Positions 8,602 through 17,691 of a DNA stretch of 64,000 nucleotides are shown one piece after another; the stretch's first letter is position 1, and every line of letters starts with the position of its first letter. Under the pieces are notes generated by a model. That model made no database searches. It worked only from the letters and a program-made list of their open reading frames with translations, and had not been told where the DNA came from. The translations under genes and the position numbers were made by a program. Source of the stretch: Brenneria populi (GTDB taxonomy: Bacteria > Pseudomonadota > Gammaproteobacteria > Enterobacterales > Enterobacteriaceae); assembly GCF_036016195.1 (NCBI RefSeq), contig NZ_JAYWTM010000001.1, positions 1-64,000 on the forward strand. Direction: 5' to 3'.

Positions 8602-8898
8602 ATGCAAACTATTATTTATGCCATACTGGCTTTCTTTTTGTTCGAGCCACTTGAAAATGAATTAAAGCGCTATGCGGAATCTAATAATATATCGAAAGAA
8701 ACGACGCAACAGGTCATTTCATGTTTAAAATCAGAGACACCGAAAATTGTTGATAAAGTGCAGTCGGATCTTTGGTGGACAACGACGACCATTCTATCGG
8801 TTTGGACGGGGGCGTCCGATGTTGAGCAGATAATTACCGAGGCCGCGCCAAATTGCAGCGCCCCATTTAATAAAGTTAATAAATCAACCGATCGGTAA
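8602..8898 (+). CDS. Small hypothetical protein with N-terminal hydrophobic segment
   Basis: A 98-residue protein I do not recognise. It begins with a hydrophobic stretch (MQTIIYAILAFFLFEPLE) that could be a membrane anchor or uncleaved signal. A polar segment containing SCLKSETPKIVDKVQSDLWWTTTTIL follows, then a conserved-looking APNCSAP with a second cysteine. It follows the lipid kinase by only 19 bp and GTGGGG precedes its ATG, so it is probably co-transcribed. Base composition is more AT-rich than its neighbours. Confidence 0.6.
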   Translation: MQTIIYAILAFFLFEPLENELKRYAESNNISKETTQQVISCLKSETPKIVDKVQSDLWWTTTTILSVWTGASDVEQIITEAAPNCSAPFNKVNKSTDR

Positions 8899-8980
8899 TA
8901 ATATTCCGGCATCAACGCGATGGGGATTCAGGCCAGCCATTGCGTCGGCCGGTCTGAATTTACTGACTTAAGGCCGTCCG

Positions 8981-9580
8981 TTATTTAAAAATGCGGAAAC
9001 GCTCTTCATCAGAAATGTAGGTTTTTTCGCCGGCGGGTTGCTCAATTGAGCCGAAGGGCAGCTGCGCGCGCAGCTTCCAGCTTGCCGGCAATTGCCACTG
9101 TCGCTTCACGTCGTCGTCGATTAACGGATTGTAATGCTGCAATGAGGCGCCCACTTTTTCCTGCGCCAGGGTCGACCACACGGCAAACTGCGCAATCCCG
9201 GTCGAATGCTCTGACCAAATGGGGAAATTGTCCGCATACAGGGCGAATTTCTGCTGCAGATCTTCAATGACCTTCGTGTCTTCAAAGAACAGCACCGTAC
9301 CGGCGCCGGCGGCAAACGATGCCAGTTTTTTCTCCGTCGCGGCAAAAGCGTCTTCAGGAACTATTTTTTTTAGCTGCTGCTTAACGATGTCCCAGAGTTT
9401 TTCGTGCTGCGCGCCGAACAGGATAACGACGCGCGAACTTTGGGAGTTGAAAGCCGAAGGGCTTTGCTTAACGGCTTCGGTAACCAGCGAGACAACCCGA
9501 TCTTCCGATATGGGCAAGGTTTTGCCGATCGCGTAGATAGAACGGCGACTCTTGATAGACTGCAAAAAAGCATTACTCAT
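8981..9580 (-). CDS. Nitroreductase-family protein
   Basis: FMN-dependent oxidoreductase of the nitroreductase superfamily, in the short branch related to Frm2/Hbn1 (COG3560). The 199-residue protein has the N-terminal RRSIYAIGKTLPISEDRVV that binds the FMN phosphate. SPSAFNSQSSRVVIL and late FGSIEQPAGEKTYISDEERFRIFK are typical of this branch. Substrates may include nitroaromatics or other electrophiles; the physiological one is unknown. It is transcribed in the same direction as moeB but separated by an AT-rich gap, so is probably independent. Confidence 0.87.
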   Translation of the reverse strand: MSNAFLQSIKSRRSIYAIGKTLPISEDRVVSLVTEAVKQSPSAFNSQSSRVVILFGAQHEKLWDIVKQQLKKIVPEDAFAATEKKLASFAAGAGTVLFFEDTKVIEDLQQKFALYADNFPIWSEHSTGIAQFAVWSTLAQEKVGASLQHYNPLIDDDVKRQWQLPASWKLRAQLPFGSIEQPAGEKTYISDEERFRIFK

Positions 9581-9648
9581 GATCTGTTCCTCTTTACATG
9601 GCAGCTTGTTTTAAGCATGTGGCGCGGCTGTGCGTCGCATTTACTATA

Positions 9649-10401
9649 TTAGCCGCCGCATATTTCACAGTTCGGATTTTTCAGCAATTTTATTTCACGA
9701 AATTGCATAACCATGGCGTCGAATATCAGCAGGCGGCCGGTGCTCACCTTACCGTATCCCGTCAGCAGCTTGATGGCTTCCAGCGCCTGCAAACTGCCGA
9801 TCGCGCCCACCAGCGGCGCCATTACGCCGGCTTCCGCGCAGGTCAGCGCGTTTTCGCCAAACAGCCGGCTGAGGCAGTGATAGCAGGGTTCATCCTGCCG
9901 ATAGGTAAATACGCTGAGTTGACCCTCCATACGAATGGCGGCGCCGGAAATCAGCGGTTTTTTCAAATGAAAGCCGATGCGGTTCAGGCGATCGCGGATA
10001 GATATGTTGTCGGTGCAATCGAGCACCACATCGTGTTTCTCCGCCAGCTTGCTCAGCGCCTCATCATCCAGAGCGGCGTCGATCGCATCGAGGGAAAGGT
10101 GAGGGTTGATTTTCGCTAGCGCAATCCGCGCGGATTCGACCTTGGCCATCCCGATGCGCTCGTCGCGGTGCAGTATCTGGCGCTGAAGGTTGGAGAGCGA
10201 AACGGTATCGAAGTCCAGCAGCGTCAGGTGGCCGGCGCCCGCGGCCGCCAGATACTGCGCAGACGCGCAGCCCAGTCCGCCGAGTCCGACGATCAGTATG
10301 CGCGCGGCTTTCAATTTTTCCTGGCCGTCGAAATCAAAGCCGCGCAGCACGATCTGGCGATTATAGCGCAGCGTCTCTTCGTCGCTGAGTTCCGGCAACA
10401 T
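9649..10401 (-). CDS. moeB: Molybdopterin-synthase adenylyltransferase MoeB
   Basis: Activates the C-terminal glycine of MoaD by adenylation so it can receive sulfur for molybdopterin synthesis. The 250-residue E1-like protein carries GLGGLGCASAQYLAAAGAG (ATP binding), LSNLQRQILH with the catalytic arginine and DCTDN. The zinc-binding cysteine pairs are CYHC and the terminal CEICGG. It lies two bases after moeA, forming a moeA-moeB operon as in E. coli. The partner MoaD is encoded at 45189-45434 in this window. Confidence 0.96.
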   Translation of the reverse strand: MLPELSDEETLRYNRQIVLRGFDFDGQEKLKAARILIVGLGGLGCASAQYLAAAGAGHLTLLDFDTVSLSNLQRQILHRDERIGMAKVESARIALAKINPHLSLDAIDAALDDEALSKLAEKHDVVLDCTDNISIRDRLNRIGFHLKKPLISGAAIRMEGQLSVFTYRQDEPCYHCLSRLFGENALTCAEAGVMAPLVGAIGSLQALEAIKLLTGYGKVSTGRLLIFDAMVMQFREIKLLKNPNCEICGG

Positions 10402-10403
10402 GG

Positions 10404-11639
10404 TTAATTCCCCAGCAGCGCGTTAAAGGGTTCAATATCGACCGACTCGCCGGCGGCGACAGGGCCTCGCTCGGCCTCCAATACGATAAAGCAGTTGGCC
10501 GGGCTAAACGAACTGAATACGTGGGAACCCTGATGGCCGGTGGTTCTGACTTCCCATTCGCCCTGGGCGTTGCGGCTAAAAATGCCGCGCTGGAAATCGG
10601 CGCGCCCCGGCGTTTTTTTCAGCGCGCTGGCGGTTTTCACCCGCATGCGCGCCGGGAAACGCCACTGCGCATGCCCGGATAGCCGGGCTAACAGCGGCTG
10701 TACCAGCTGATAAAACGTCACCACCGAAGAAACCGGGTTCCCCGGCAGACCGCAGAACCAGGCGTTTTGCAGTTTGCCGAAGGCGAACGGTTTGCCCGGC
10801 TTGATGGCCAGTTTCCAAAAGCTGATATCGCCCAGCTCCTCCAGCATCTGTTTGGTGTAATCCGCTTCGCCGACGGAGACGCCGCCGCTGCTGATGACCA
10901 GATCGGCGCCGTCGTCGGCTTGGCGGAAGGCGGCGCGCAGGGCGGTCGGATCGTCGCGCATAATCCCCAGATCGTTGACCACGCAGCCGAGCTGTTCCAG
11001 CATTAAACGCACGGCGAAGCGGTTGGTGTCGTATATTTGCCCGGCCTGCAGAGGTTGGCCGACGGGCTGGAGTTCATCGCCGGTTGAAAAAATGGCGACT
11101 TTCAGGCGGCGGAACACCTCAACCCGCGCGATCCCCAGCGATGCCAGCAGGGGGAGCTCCGCCACGCTCAGCCGGGTTCCGGCGGGCAGCACCGCTGCGC
11201 CCTCGCGGATATCTTCTCCGGGCAGACGGATATGCTGCCCGACTTTCACCGCATGCGGAAAGCGCACGCCCGCGGCGCCGGCCTCTGCCTGCTCCTGCAT
11301 GACGACCGCGTCCGCGCCTGCGGGAATCGGGGCACCGGTCATGATGCGGATACAGGTTCCCGCCGGCCACTCGCCGTCAAAGGGCGCGCCGGCGAAGGAT
11401 TTTCCGGCTAGCGGGAGCGGGGCGGCGGCGGACAAGTCCGCGCAGCGCACGGCGTAACCATCCATCGCGGCGTTGGCGAAAGGAGGCACATTTATCGGGG
11501 AGGTTATCGCGCCGGCGGTGATGCGGCCCGCGGCGTCATTTAATGAGACGGTTTCCGTTTCCGCGCTTGTTTCTAGCTGGGAAAACATTTTTTCCCGCGC
11601 TTGTTCGAGAGTCAATAAACCAGGGCTAACGCTTTCCAT
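10404..11639 (-). CDS. moeA: Molybdopterin molybdenumtransferase MoeA
   Basis: Inserts molybdate into adenylylated molybdopterin. The sequence shows NAAMDGYAVR, AGTCIRIMTGAPIPAGADAVVMQEQ, the MoCF-binding region IFSTGDELQ, ISSGGVSVGEADYTK and GKPFAFG...GLPGNPVSS, all hallmarks of MoeA. I choose ATG 11639 (411 residues) because GGAG sits at the right distance and it agrees with E. coli MoeA (411 residues). Upstream ATGs at 11663 and 11684 would add an unusual Asn-rich tail. It is the first gene of the moeA-moeB operon, divergent from gsiA. Confidence 0.95.
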   Translation of the reverse strand: MESVSPGLLTLEQAREKMFSQLETSAETETVSLNDAAGRITAGAITSPINVPPFANAAMDGYAVRCADLSAAAPLPLAGKSFAGAPFDGEWPAGTCIRIMTGAPIPAGADAVVMQEQAEAGAAGVRFPHAVKVGQHIRLPGEDIREGAAVLPAGTRLSVAELPLLASLGIARVEVFRRLKVAIFSTGDELQPVGQPLQAGQIYDTNRFAVRLMLEQLGCVVNDLGIMRDDPTALRAAFRQADDGADLVISSGGVSVGEADYTKQMLEELGDISFWKLAIKPGKPFAFGKLQNAWFCGLPGNPVSSVVTFYQLVQPLLARLSGHAQWRFPARMRVKTASALKKTPGRADFQRGIFSRNAQGEWEVRTTGHQGSHVFSSFSPANCFIVLEAERGPVAAGESVDIEPFNALLGN

Positions 11640-12007
11640 CTGAACTCCATCATTATTATTCATCGCGTCTTTGTCGGCGGGCAAAAATACGCATTGTATG
11701 CCAATATTATGTCAGAGAACCAAACGCCCTTCATCTTTCGAGGGGCGCCGCTCAGGCGCTGTTCAAAAACACCGTCGGCGTTTTTGCCCTGCGAGGTGAA
11801 TTATTCGGAGTGTATATATCGTTTGTTTATGTGAATTAACCTAATGTTATAAAAGATATTTTCTCAAGGTTACGCTGCATTTTCCGCTTTACATCCTACA
11901 TTACGCTAAATATAGTCAAAAAAAATGAGTTTGATGACAAACGGTTATGCGACGGCCTGCCTGCTTTGCCATTCCAATACCCTGTTTTATATGGAGACCC
12001 ATTGTTA
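11640..12007. other. moeA/gsiA divergent region without iaaA
   Basis: The 368-bp interval holds the two divergent promoters and an ERIC-like fragment (11738-11819). In E. coli the isoaspartyl peptidase gene iaaA lies between moeA and gsiA; no trace of its coding sequence is visible here. Confidence 0.7.
11738..11819. repeat. Degenerate ERIC-like repeat fragment
   Basis: Contains the hairpin module CAAAAACACCG-TCGG-CGTTTTTG preceded by a GC-rich GGGGCGCCGCTCAGGCGC segment, and ends GAATTATTCGGAGTGTATATA. That resembles the ERIC end GAATTATTTAGGGTATA. It is a shortened relative of the copy at 42575-42771. Confidence 0.5.
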
Positions 12008-13909
12008 ATGACGCAAACACGGCATCATCATGCGCAGCCTTCCGCTCCTGAGTCGGCTTTTTTTCTGCCGGATGATCGGGTGTTGTCAGTACGCGATTTG
12101 AGCGTTTATTTCGCACAGCAAGGCCAGCGGACGGATGCGGTGCGAGACCTGAGCTTTGCGGTGGATCGCGGCGAGACGCTGGCGATCGTCGGAGAGTCCG
12201 GATCGGGAAAATCGGTCACCTCCCTGGCGCTGATGCGGCTCGTCGAGCAGGCCGGCGGCGTGATTGAGCGCGGTGAAATGTTGTTTCGCCGGCGCGACGG
12301 CCGGGTGCTGGATTTGGCGACGACCGGGAAATCGCTAATGCGTAAGCTGCGCGGCGCCGATTTGGCGATGATTTTTCAAGAGCCGATGACATCGTTGAAT
12401 CCGGTATTTTCCGTCGGCGAGCAGATCGCCGAGTCCATCCGTCTGCATCAGGGGATGGACCATCGCGCCGCTAAGCGCGAGGCGTTGCGCATGCTGGATT
12501 TGGTGCGCATCCCGGAGGCGCGTAATGTGCTGGACCGTTATCCGCATCAGCTTTCCGGCGGCATGCGTCAGCGGGTCATGATTGCCATGGCGCTCTCCTG
12601 CAAGCCGTCGTTGTTGATTGCCGATGAGCCGACGACGGCGCTGGACGTCACCATTCAGGCGCAAATCCTGCAGCTTATCCGCGTACTGCAGCGGGAGATG
12701 GAGATGGCGATGATCTTCATTACCCATGATATGGGGGTGGTGGCGGAAGTCGCCGACCGGGTGCTGGTGATGTATCGCGGGGAAAACGTCGAGGCGGCGG
12801 CGGCCGGCGAGATTTTTAACGCGCCCCGGCACCGTTACACCAAAGCGCTGCTGGCGGCGGTGCCCCGATTGGGATCGATGCGCGGGCAGCTCTATCCGGC
12901 GAAGTTTCCGCTGCTGAATCAGGAGACGTCATCGCCGACCGACGGCGCGCCGCAGAATACCGTTCCTCCGCAGGCTGAACCGATTCTGCAGGTGCAGGAT
13001 CTGGTCACCCGCTTCCCGATTCGCAGCGGCATTCTGAACCGTGTGACGCGGGAGGTGCATGCGGTGGAGAAGGTCAGTTTTGACCTCTATCCGGGAGAAA
13101 CGTTGGCGCTGGTGGGGGAGTCGGGCTGCGGCAAGTCCACCACCGGACGCGCGCTACTGCGCCTGGTGGAGAGCCAGAGCGGGACGATTATCTTTAACGG
13201 ACGACGGATCGACCGCATGGCGGGCGCGGCGCTACAGCATCTACGCCGGGATATTCAGTTTATTTTTCAGGACCCTTACGCTTCGCTGGATCCGCGCATG
13301 ACGGTCGGGTTTTCCATTATGGAGCCGCTGCTGGTCCACCGCGCGGCCGGCCGCCGGGAGGCGGAAGAGCGGGTCGCGTGGCTGCTGGCCCGCGTCGGGC
13401 TGGAGCCCGAACACGCCCGCCGTTATCCCCATGAGTTTTCCGGCGGCCAGCGTCAGCGTATCTGCATCGCCAGAGCGCTGGCGCTAAATCCCAAAGTGGT
13501 GATCGCCGACGAAGCGGTCTCCGCGCTTGATGTCTCCATTCAGGCGCAAATCGTCAATTTGCTGCTTGAGCTGCAGCGCGAGTTCGGCGTCTCTTTTCTG
13601 TTTATCTCGCATGATATGGCGGTGGTTGAGCGAATCAGTCATCGGGTGGCGGTGATGTATATGGGGCAAATCGTGGAGATCGGCCCGCGCAGCGCGGTGT
13701 TCGAGCACCCCCAGCACCCCTATACCCGCAAGCTGATGGCGGCGGTTCCCGTCGCCGATCCGGCGCGTCGCCATCGTGAGCAGGTTTTACTGGTCGATGA
13801 AGTACCCAGCCCGATCCGGGCAATAGGCGATGAACCTACCACCGCGCCCTTGGTGCAGGTTGGCGAGCGGCATTTCGTCGCTCATCATCCGATCGCCGGC
13901 GCTTATTGA
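12008..13909 (+). CDS. gsiA: Glutathione importer ATPase GsiA (fused double ABC)
   Basis: Energises glutathione uptake through GsiC/GsiD. The 633-residue protein is a tandem of two oligopeptide-type ABC ATPase domains. The first has Walker A GESGSGKS at 62-69, LSGGMRQR signature and IADEPTTALDV. The second has Walker A GESGCGKS at about 369-376, FSGGQRQR and IADEAVSALDV. Asp-Glu-Ala replaces Asp-Glu-Pro there, as in many DppF-type domains. I choose ATG 12008, which has GGAGA ten bases upstream. First gene of gsiABCD. Confidence 0.94.
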   Translation: MTQTRHHHAQPSAPESAFFLPDDRVLSVRDLSVYFAQQGQRTDAVRDLSFAVDRGETLAIVGESGSGKSVTSLALMRLVEQAGGVIERGEMLFRRRDGRVLDLATTGKSLMRKLRGADLAMIFQEPMTSLNPVFSVGEQIAESIRLHQGMDHRAAKREALRMLDLVRIPEARNVLDRYPHQLSGGMRQRVMIAMALSCKPSLLIADEPTTALDVTIQAQILQLIRVLQREMEMAMIFITHDMGVVAEVADRVLVMYRGENVEAAAAGEIFNAPRHRYTKALLAAVPRLGSMRGQLYPAKFPLLNQETSSPTDGAPQNTVPPQAEPILQVQDLVTRFPIRSGILNRVTREVHAVEKVSFDLYPGETLALVGESGCGKSTTGRALLRLVESQSGTIIFNGRRIDRMAGAALQHLRRDIQFIFQDPYASLDPRMTVGFSIMEPLLVHRAAGRREAEERVAWLLARVGLEPEHARRYPHEFSGGQRQRICIARALALNPKVVIADEAVSALDVSIQAQIVNLLLELQREFGVSFLFISHDMAVVERISHRVAVMYMGQIVEIGPRSAVFEHPQHPYTRKLMAAVPVADPARRHREQVLLVDEVPSPIRAIGDEPTTAPLVQVGERHFVAHHPIAGAY

Positions 13910-13937
13910 CAGGGAATCACAAGGAGAACGTAACACG

Positions 13938-15482
13938 ATGAATGTTATTACTTTGAAGCGTAACTGGCTGCTTGCCGCAGGCGTCGTCGCCGCGATGGCG
14001 GCCGCGCCCGCCTGGGCGGCCAAGGATGCGGTTATCGCTGTCGCATCCAACTTTACCACGCTGGATCCCTACGACGCCAATGACTCGCTGTCGCAAAGCG
14101 TGGCCAAATCCTTCTATCAGGGACTATTCGGTTTCGATAAGGATATGAAACTGGTCAACGTGCTGGCGGAAAGTTATACCGTCAGCCCGGATGGGCTGGT
14201 TTATACCATTAAGCTGCGCCCGGGGGTGAAGTTCCATGACGGCAGCGACTTTAATGCGCAGGCGGTGAAAGTGAACCTGGACCGCGCCAGCAATCCGCAG
14301 AGTCGGCTGAAGCGTTACAACCTGTTCAAAATGATCGACAAAACGGAGGTGGTTGACGGCCAAACGGTAAAAATCACGCTGAAAACGCCGTTCTCCGCCT
14401 TTATCAATAACCTGGCGCATCCGGCGGCGGTGGTGATCTCGCCGGCGGCGTTGCAACAGTATGGCAAAGATATCGGTTTCCATCCTGTCGGCACCGGCCC
14501 CTACCGCTTTGTTCAGTGGAATCAGACCGACTACGTCAAGGTTGAAAAGTTTGCCGGCTATTGGAAATCCGGTCAGCCGAAGCTAGACAGCATTACCTGG
14601 CGCCCGGTGGTGGATAACAACACCCGCGCGGCGCTGCTGCAAACCGGCGAAGCGCAATTCGCCTATCCGATCCCATTTGAACAGGCCAAAGTGCTGGAGA
14701 AAAACCAGCAGCTGGCGCTGGTCTCCTCGCCGTCCATTCTGCACCGCTATATCAGTTTCAATGTGACGCAGAAACCGTTTGATAATCTTAAGGTGCGGCA
14801 GGCGCTTAACTACGCCATCAACAAAGAGGCGCTGATTAAGGTGGCGTTCTCCGGCTACGCCACGCCGGCGGAAGGGCCGCTGCCGCCAAGCATCGACTAC
14901 GCGGTGAAATACCATCCGTGGCCTTACGATCCGGCGAAGGCCAAACAGCTGCTGAAAGAGGCCGGCTATCCGAACGGCTTCACCACCACGCTCTGGTCGT
15001 CGCATAACCACAGCACGGCGCAGAAGGTGCTGCAGTTTACCCAGCAGCAGCTGGCGCAGGTCGGCGTTAAGGCGCAGGTGACCGCCATGGACGCGGGGCA
15101 GCGCGCCGCCGAAGTGGAAGGCAAGGGCGTGAAAGAGACCGGCGTACGGCTGTTTTATACCGGCTGGTCGGCCTCCACCGGGGAGGCGGATTGGGCGCTG
15201 TCGCCGCTGTTCGCCACATCGTCCTGGCCGCCGGCGCTGTTCAATACCGCGTTTTACAGCAATCCTCAGGTTGACGCCGATCTGGCCGGCGCGTTGAAAA
15301 CCACCGATCGGGCGGAAAAACAGAAACTGTATAAAGACGCCCAGGACAAAATCTGGGCCGATGCGCCGTGGATTTTCCTGGCGACCGAAAGTCTGGTTTC
15401 CGCCAACAACAAGAAATTGACGGGATTTTACGTCATGCCGGATACCGCCTTCAGCTTCGATGATGCGGATCTGAAAGAGTAA
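13938..15482 (+). CDS. gsiB: Glutathione-binding periplasmic protein GsiB
   Basis: Periplasmic solute-binding protein of the oligopeptide family (SBP_bac_5). The 514-residue product starts with a clear Sec signal (LLAAGVVAAMAAAPAWA, cleavage near AWA-AK). The family motif LAESYTVSPDGLVYTIKLRPGVKFHDG follows. ATG 13938 is preceded by AAGGAG. The longer frame from 13830 overlaps gsiA and has no ribosome site. The position between gsiA and gsiC and similarity to E. coli GsiB support the glutathione assignment. Confidence 0.94.
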   Translation: MNVITLKRNWLLAAGVVAAMAAAPAWAAKDAVIAVASNFTTLDPYDANDSLSQSVAKSFYQGLFGFDKDMKLVNVLAESYTVSPDGLVYTIKLRPGVKFHDGSDFNAQAVKVNLDRASNPQSRLKRYNLFKMIDKTEVVDGQTVKITLKTPFSAFINNLAHPAAVVISPAALQQYGKDIGFHPVGTGPYRFVQWNQTDYVKVEKFAGYWKSGQPKLDSITWRPVVDNNTRAALLQTGEAQFAYPIPFEQAKVLEKNQQLALVSSPSILHRYISFNVTQKPFDNLKVRQALNYAINKEALIKVAFSGYATPAEGPLPPSIDYAVKYHPWPYDPAKAKQLLKEAGYPNGFTTTLWSSHNHSTAQKVLQFTQQQLAQVGVKAQVTAMDAGQRAAEVEGKGVKETGVRLFYTGWSASTGEADWALSPLFATSSWPPALFNTAFYSNPQVDADLAGALKTTDRAEKQKLYKDAQDKIWADAPWIFLATESLVSANNKKLTGFYVMPDTAFSFDDADLKE

Positions 15483-15563
15483 ACCCGCCGTCGGCGAACG
15501 CGGGGCGGCGGTGGTAAGCCGCCCCCGCATTTTCAGCAATTCCACTCACAGGAGGCGGGTCGT

Positions 15564-15590
15564 ATGTACGTGGAAACGTATTTATGCTGA
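15564..15590 (+). other. Mini-ORF coupling gsiB-gsiC (8 codons)
   Basis: ATG 15564 follows a strong AGGAGG (15551-15556) and encodes eight residues (MYVETYLC) ending at TGA 15588-15590. The stop overlaps the first codons of gsiC (ATG 15584), which has no good ribosome site of its own. The arrangement suggests reinitiation or translational coupling. Confidence 0.5.
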
Positions 15591-16504
15591 ATTATTTTGT
15601 TAAACGGTTACTGGGGTTGATTCCCACCCTGCTGATCGTCATGGCGCTGGTCTTTCTGTTCGTCCACCTGCTGCCGGGCGATCCGGCGCGTTTGATCGCC
15701 GGCCGGGAGGCGGACGCCGCGGTGATCGAACTGGTTCGTCAGGACCTGGGGCTGGATAAACCGCTGCCGCAGCAGTTCTGGCGCTTCTTCACCCATGTGC
15801 TGCAGGGCGATTTGGGAACCTCGATGGTGTCCAAAAGGCCGGTGACGGAGGAGATCGCCACGCGTTTTATGCCCACCTTCTGGCTGACCGTCAGCAGCAT
15901 GGCGTGGTCGGTGATTTTCGGCATGGCGATCGGCGTGGTTTCCGCCGTGTGGCGCAACGGCTGGCCCGATAGAGTGGGTATGACGCTGGCGGTCTCCGGC
16001 ATCTCCTTTCCGGCCTTTGCCCTCGGCATGCTGCTGATGCAGGTTTTTTCCGTTGAGCTGGGCTGGCTGCCCACCGTCGGCGCGGACACCTGGCGGCACT
16101 ATATTTTACCTTCGATTACGCTGGGGGCCGCCGTCGCCGCGGTGATGGCCCGTTTTACCCGCGCCTCGTTCGTGGAGGTTATGCAGGAAGATTATATGCG
16201 CACCGCGCGCGCCAAAGGCGTGCGGGAGTCGCTGGTGGTGGTGAAGCATGGCTTACGCAATGCCTTGATTCCGGTCGTCACCATGATGGGACTGCAGTTC
16301 GGCTTTCTGCTCGGCGGCTCGATTGTGGTCGAAAAAGTTTTCAATTGGCCGGGGCTGGGACGGCTGCTGGTCGATTCCGTGGAAATGCGCGACTATCCGG
16401 TGATTCAGGCGGAGGTGCTGCTGTTTTCGCTGGAGTTCATTATCATCAATTTGTTGGTCGATATGCTGTATGCCGCGATTAACCCAGCGATTCGTTATAA
16501 ATAA
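15584..16504 (+). CDS. gsiC: Glutathione importer permease GsiC
   Basis: Inner-membrane permease of the DppB type. The 306-residue protein opens MLNYFVKRLLGLIPTLLIVMALVFLFVHLLPGDPAR, matching E. coli GsiC. It has about six helices and the ATPase-coupling EAA loop (EVMQEDYMRTARAKGVRE), with RNALIPVVT after it. It pairs with GsiD to form the transmembrane channel. Confidence 0.95.
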   Translation: MLNYFVKRLLGLIPTLLIVMALVFLFVHLLPGDPARLIAGREADAAVIELVRQDLGLDKPLPQQFWRFFTHVLQGDLGTSMVSKRPVTEEIATRFMPTFWLTVSSMAWSVIFGMAIGVVSAVWRNGWPDRVGMTLAVSGISFPAFALGMLLMQVFSVELGWLPTVGADTWRHYILPSITLGAAVAAVMARFTRASFVEVMQEDYMRTARAKGVRESLVVVKHGLRNALIPVVTMMGLQFGFLLGGSIVVEKVFNWPGLGRLLVDSVEMRDYPVIQAEVLLFSLEFIIINLLVDMLYAAINPAIRYK

Positions 16505-16513
16505 GGAAAGGAA

Positions 16514-17419
16514 ATGAGAAACTGGCGACGTAAAGCGGTGTTGGCGGCTATGCCGGTGATCAGGGAGCAGCAAATTCGCACGCCGTGGCATGAATTCTGG
16601 CGACGTTTCCGCCGTCAGCACGTGGCGCTGCTGGCCGGTTTGTTTGTGGCGCTGCTGATAATCATTGCCCTGCTGGCGCCTTATCTGGCGCCTTACGACG
16701 CGGAGAACTATTTTGATTATGAGCGTCTGAACGAGGGACCGTCGATGGCGCACTGGCTCGGCGTCGACTCGCTGGGGCGGGATATTTTCAGCCGTATTCT
16801 GCTGGGGGCGAGAATTTCGCTGGCCGCCGGTATCTTCTCCGTGCTGGTCGGTATGCTGTTCGGCACGGCGCTCGGCCTGTTGGCCGGATACTATGAGGGA
16901 TGGTGGGATCGGGCGATCATGCGCGTCTGCGATGTGTTATTCGCTTTCCCCGGTATTCTGCTGGCGATCGCCGTGGTGGCGATAATGGGCAGCGGAATGG
17001 CGAATGTGATCGTCGCGGTGGCGATCTTCAGCGTTCCCGCCTTCGCCCGGCTGGTGAGGGGCAACACGCTGGTGTTGAAGCGGCAAACCTATATCGAGTC
17101 GGCCCGCAGCATTGGCGCGTCCGACCGGGCGATAATCTTTCGGCATATTCTGCCTGGAACGGTCTCCTCGATAGTCGTGTACTTCTCTATGCGTATCGGC
17201 ATGTCGATCATTACCGCGGCCAGCCTCTCCTTTCTGGGATTAGGCGCTCAGCCTCCCATGCCGGAGTGGGGCGCCATGCTTAATGAAGCCCGCTCGGATA
17301 TGGTGATTGCGCCGCATGTGGCCATCTTCCCCAGCCTGGCGATTTTCCTCACGGTATTGGCGTTCAATTTGCTGGGCGATGGATTGCGCGATGCGCTGGA
17401 TCCTAAATTGAAAGGCTGA
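16514..17419 (+). CDS. gsiD: Glutathione importer permease GsiD
   Basis: DppC-type inner-membrane permease of 301 residues, ten bases after gsiC with an AAGGAAAGG ribosome site. An N-terminal cytoplasmic tail (WHEFWRRFRRQHVALLAG) leads into the first helix. The GVDSLGRDIFSRILLGARISL motif and the EAA loop (YIESARSIGASDRAIIFRHILPG) are characteristic. Last gene of the operon. Confidence 0.95.
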   Translation: MRNWRRKAVLAAMPVIREQQIRTPWHEFWRRFRRQHVALLAGLFVALLIIIALLAPYLAPYDAENYFDYERLNEGPSMAHWLGVDSLGRDIFSRILLGARISLAAGIFSVLVGMLFGTALGLLAGYYEGWWDRAIMRVCDVLFAFPGILLAIAVVAIMGSGMANVIVAVAIFSVPAFARLVRGNTLVLKRQTYIESARSIGASDRAIIFRHILPGTVSSIVVYFSMRIGMSIITAASLSFLGLGAQPPMPEWGAMLNEARSDMVIAPHVAIFPSLAIFLTVLAFNLLGDGLRDALDPKLKG

Positions 17420-17450
17420 ACGTGGGGCATAAGCCGCACCAACCACCCGC

Positions 17451-17474
17451 AGCCCCGCGACAAGTCGCGGGGCT
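17451..17474 (+). terminator. Hairpin after gsiD
   Basis: AGCCCCGCGA / TCGCGGGGCT forms a 10-bp perfect stem with a CAAG loop directly after the operon. The T tract is missing, so it may stabilise or process the transcript rather than terminate it alone. Confidence 0.55.
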
Positions 17475-17691
17475 CAGACTGTTGACAGACCATCACTTTT
17501 TATCAAACGGTGATAATGGAATGGAAGAGTAAAGCGTCCGCGCCATCAACCATTGCTGACTGATGAGTAACCATATGACTATTTGTTGGTTGATAAAAAA
17601 TGTATGCAACTTTAAATATGAGTTTGTTTATTTATTAAAAATATTTATCCAAAACATCAGAAAAACAATATTGCATTAATAAAGAGGCATC

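Noticed and set aside
14583..15545. 320-codon minus-strand frame opposite gsiB
   Set aside because: Arg/His/Gln-rich shadow translation with no motifs; gsiB on the other strand is unambiguous.
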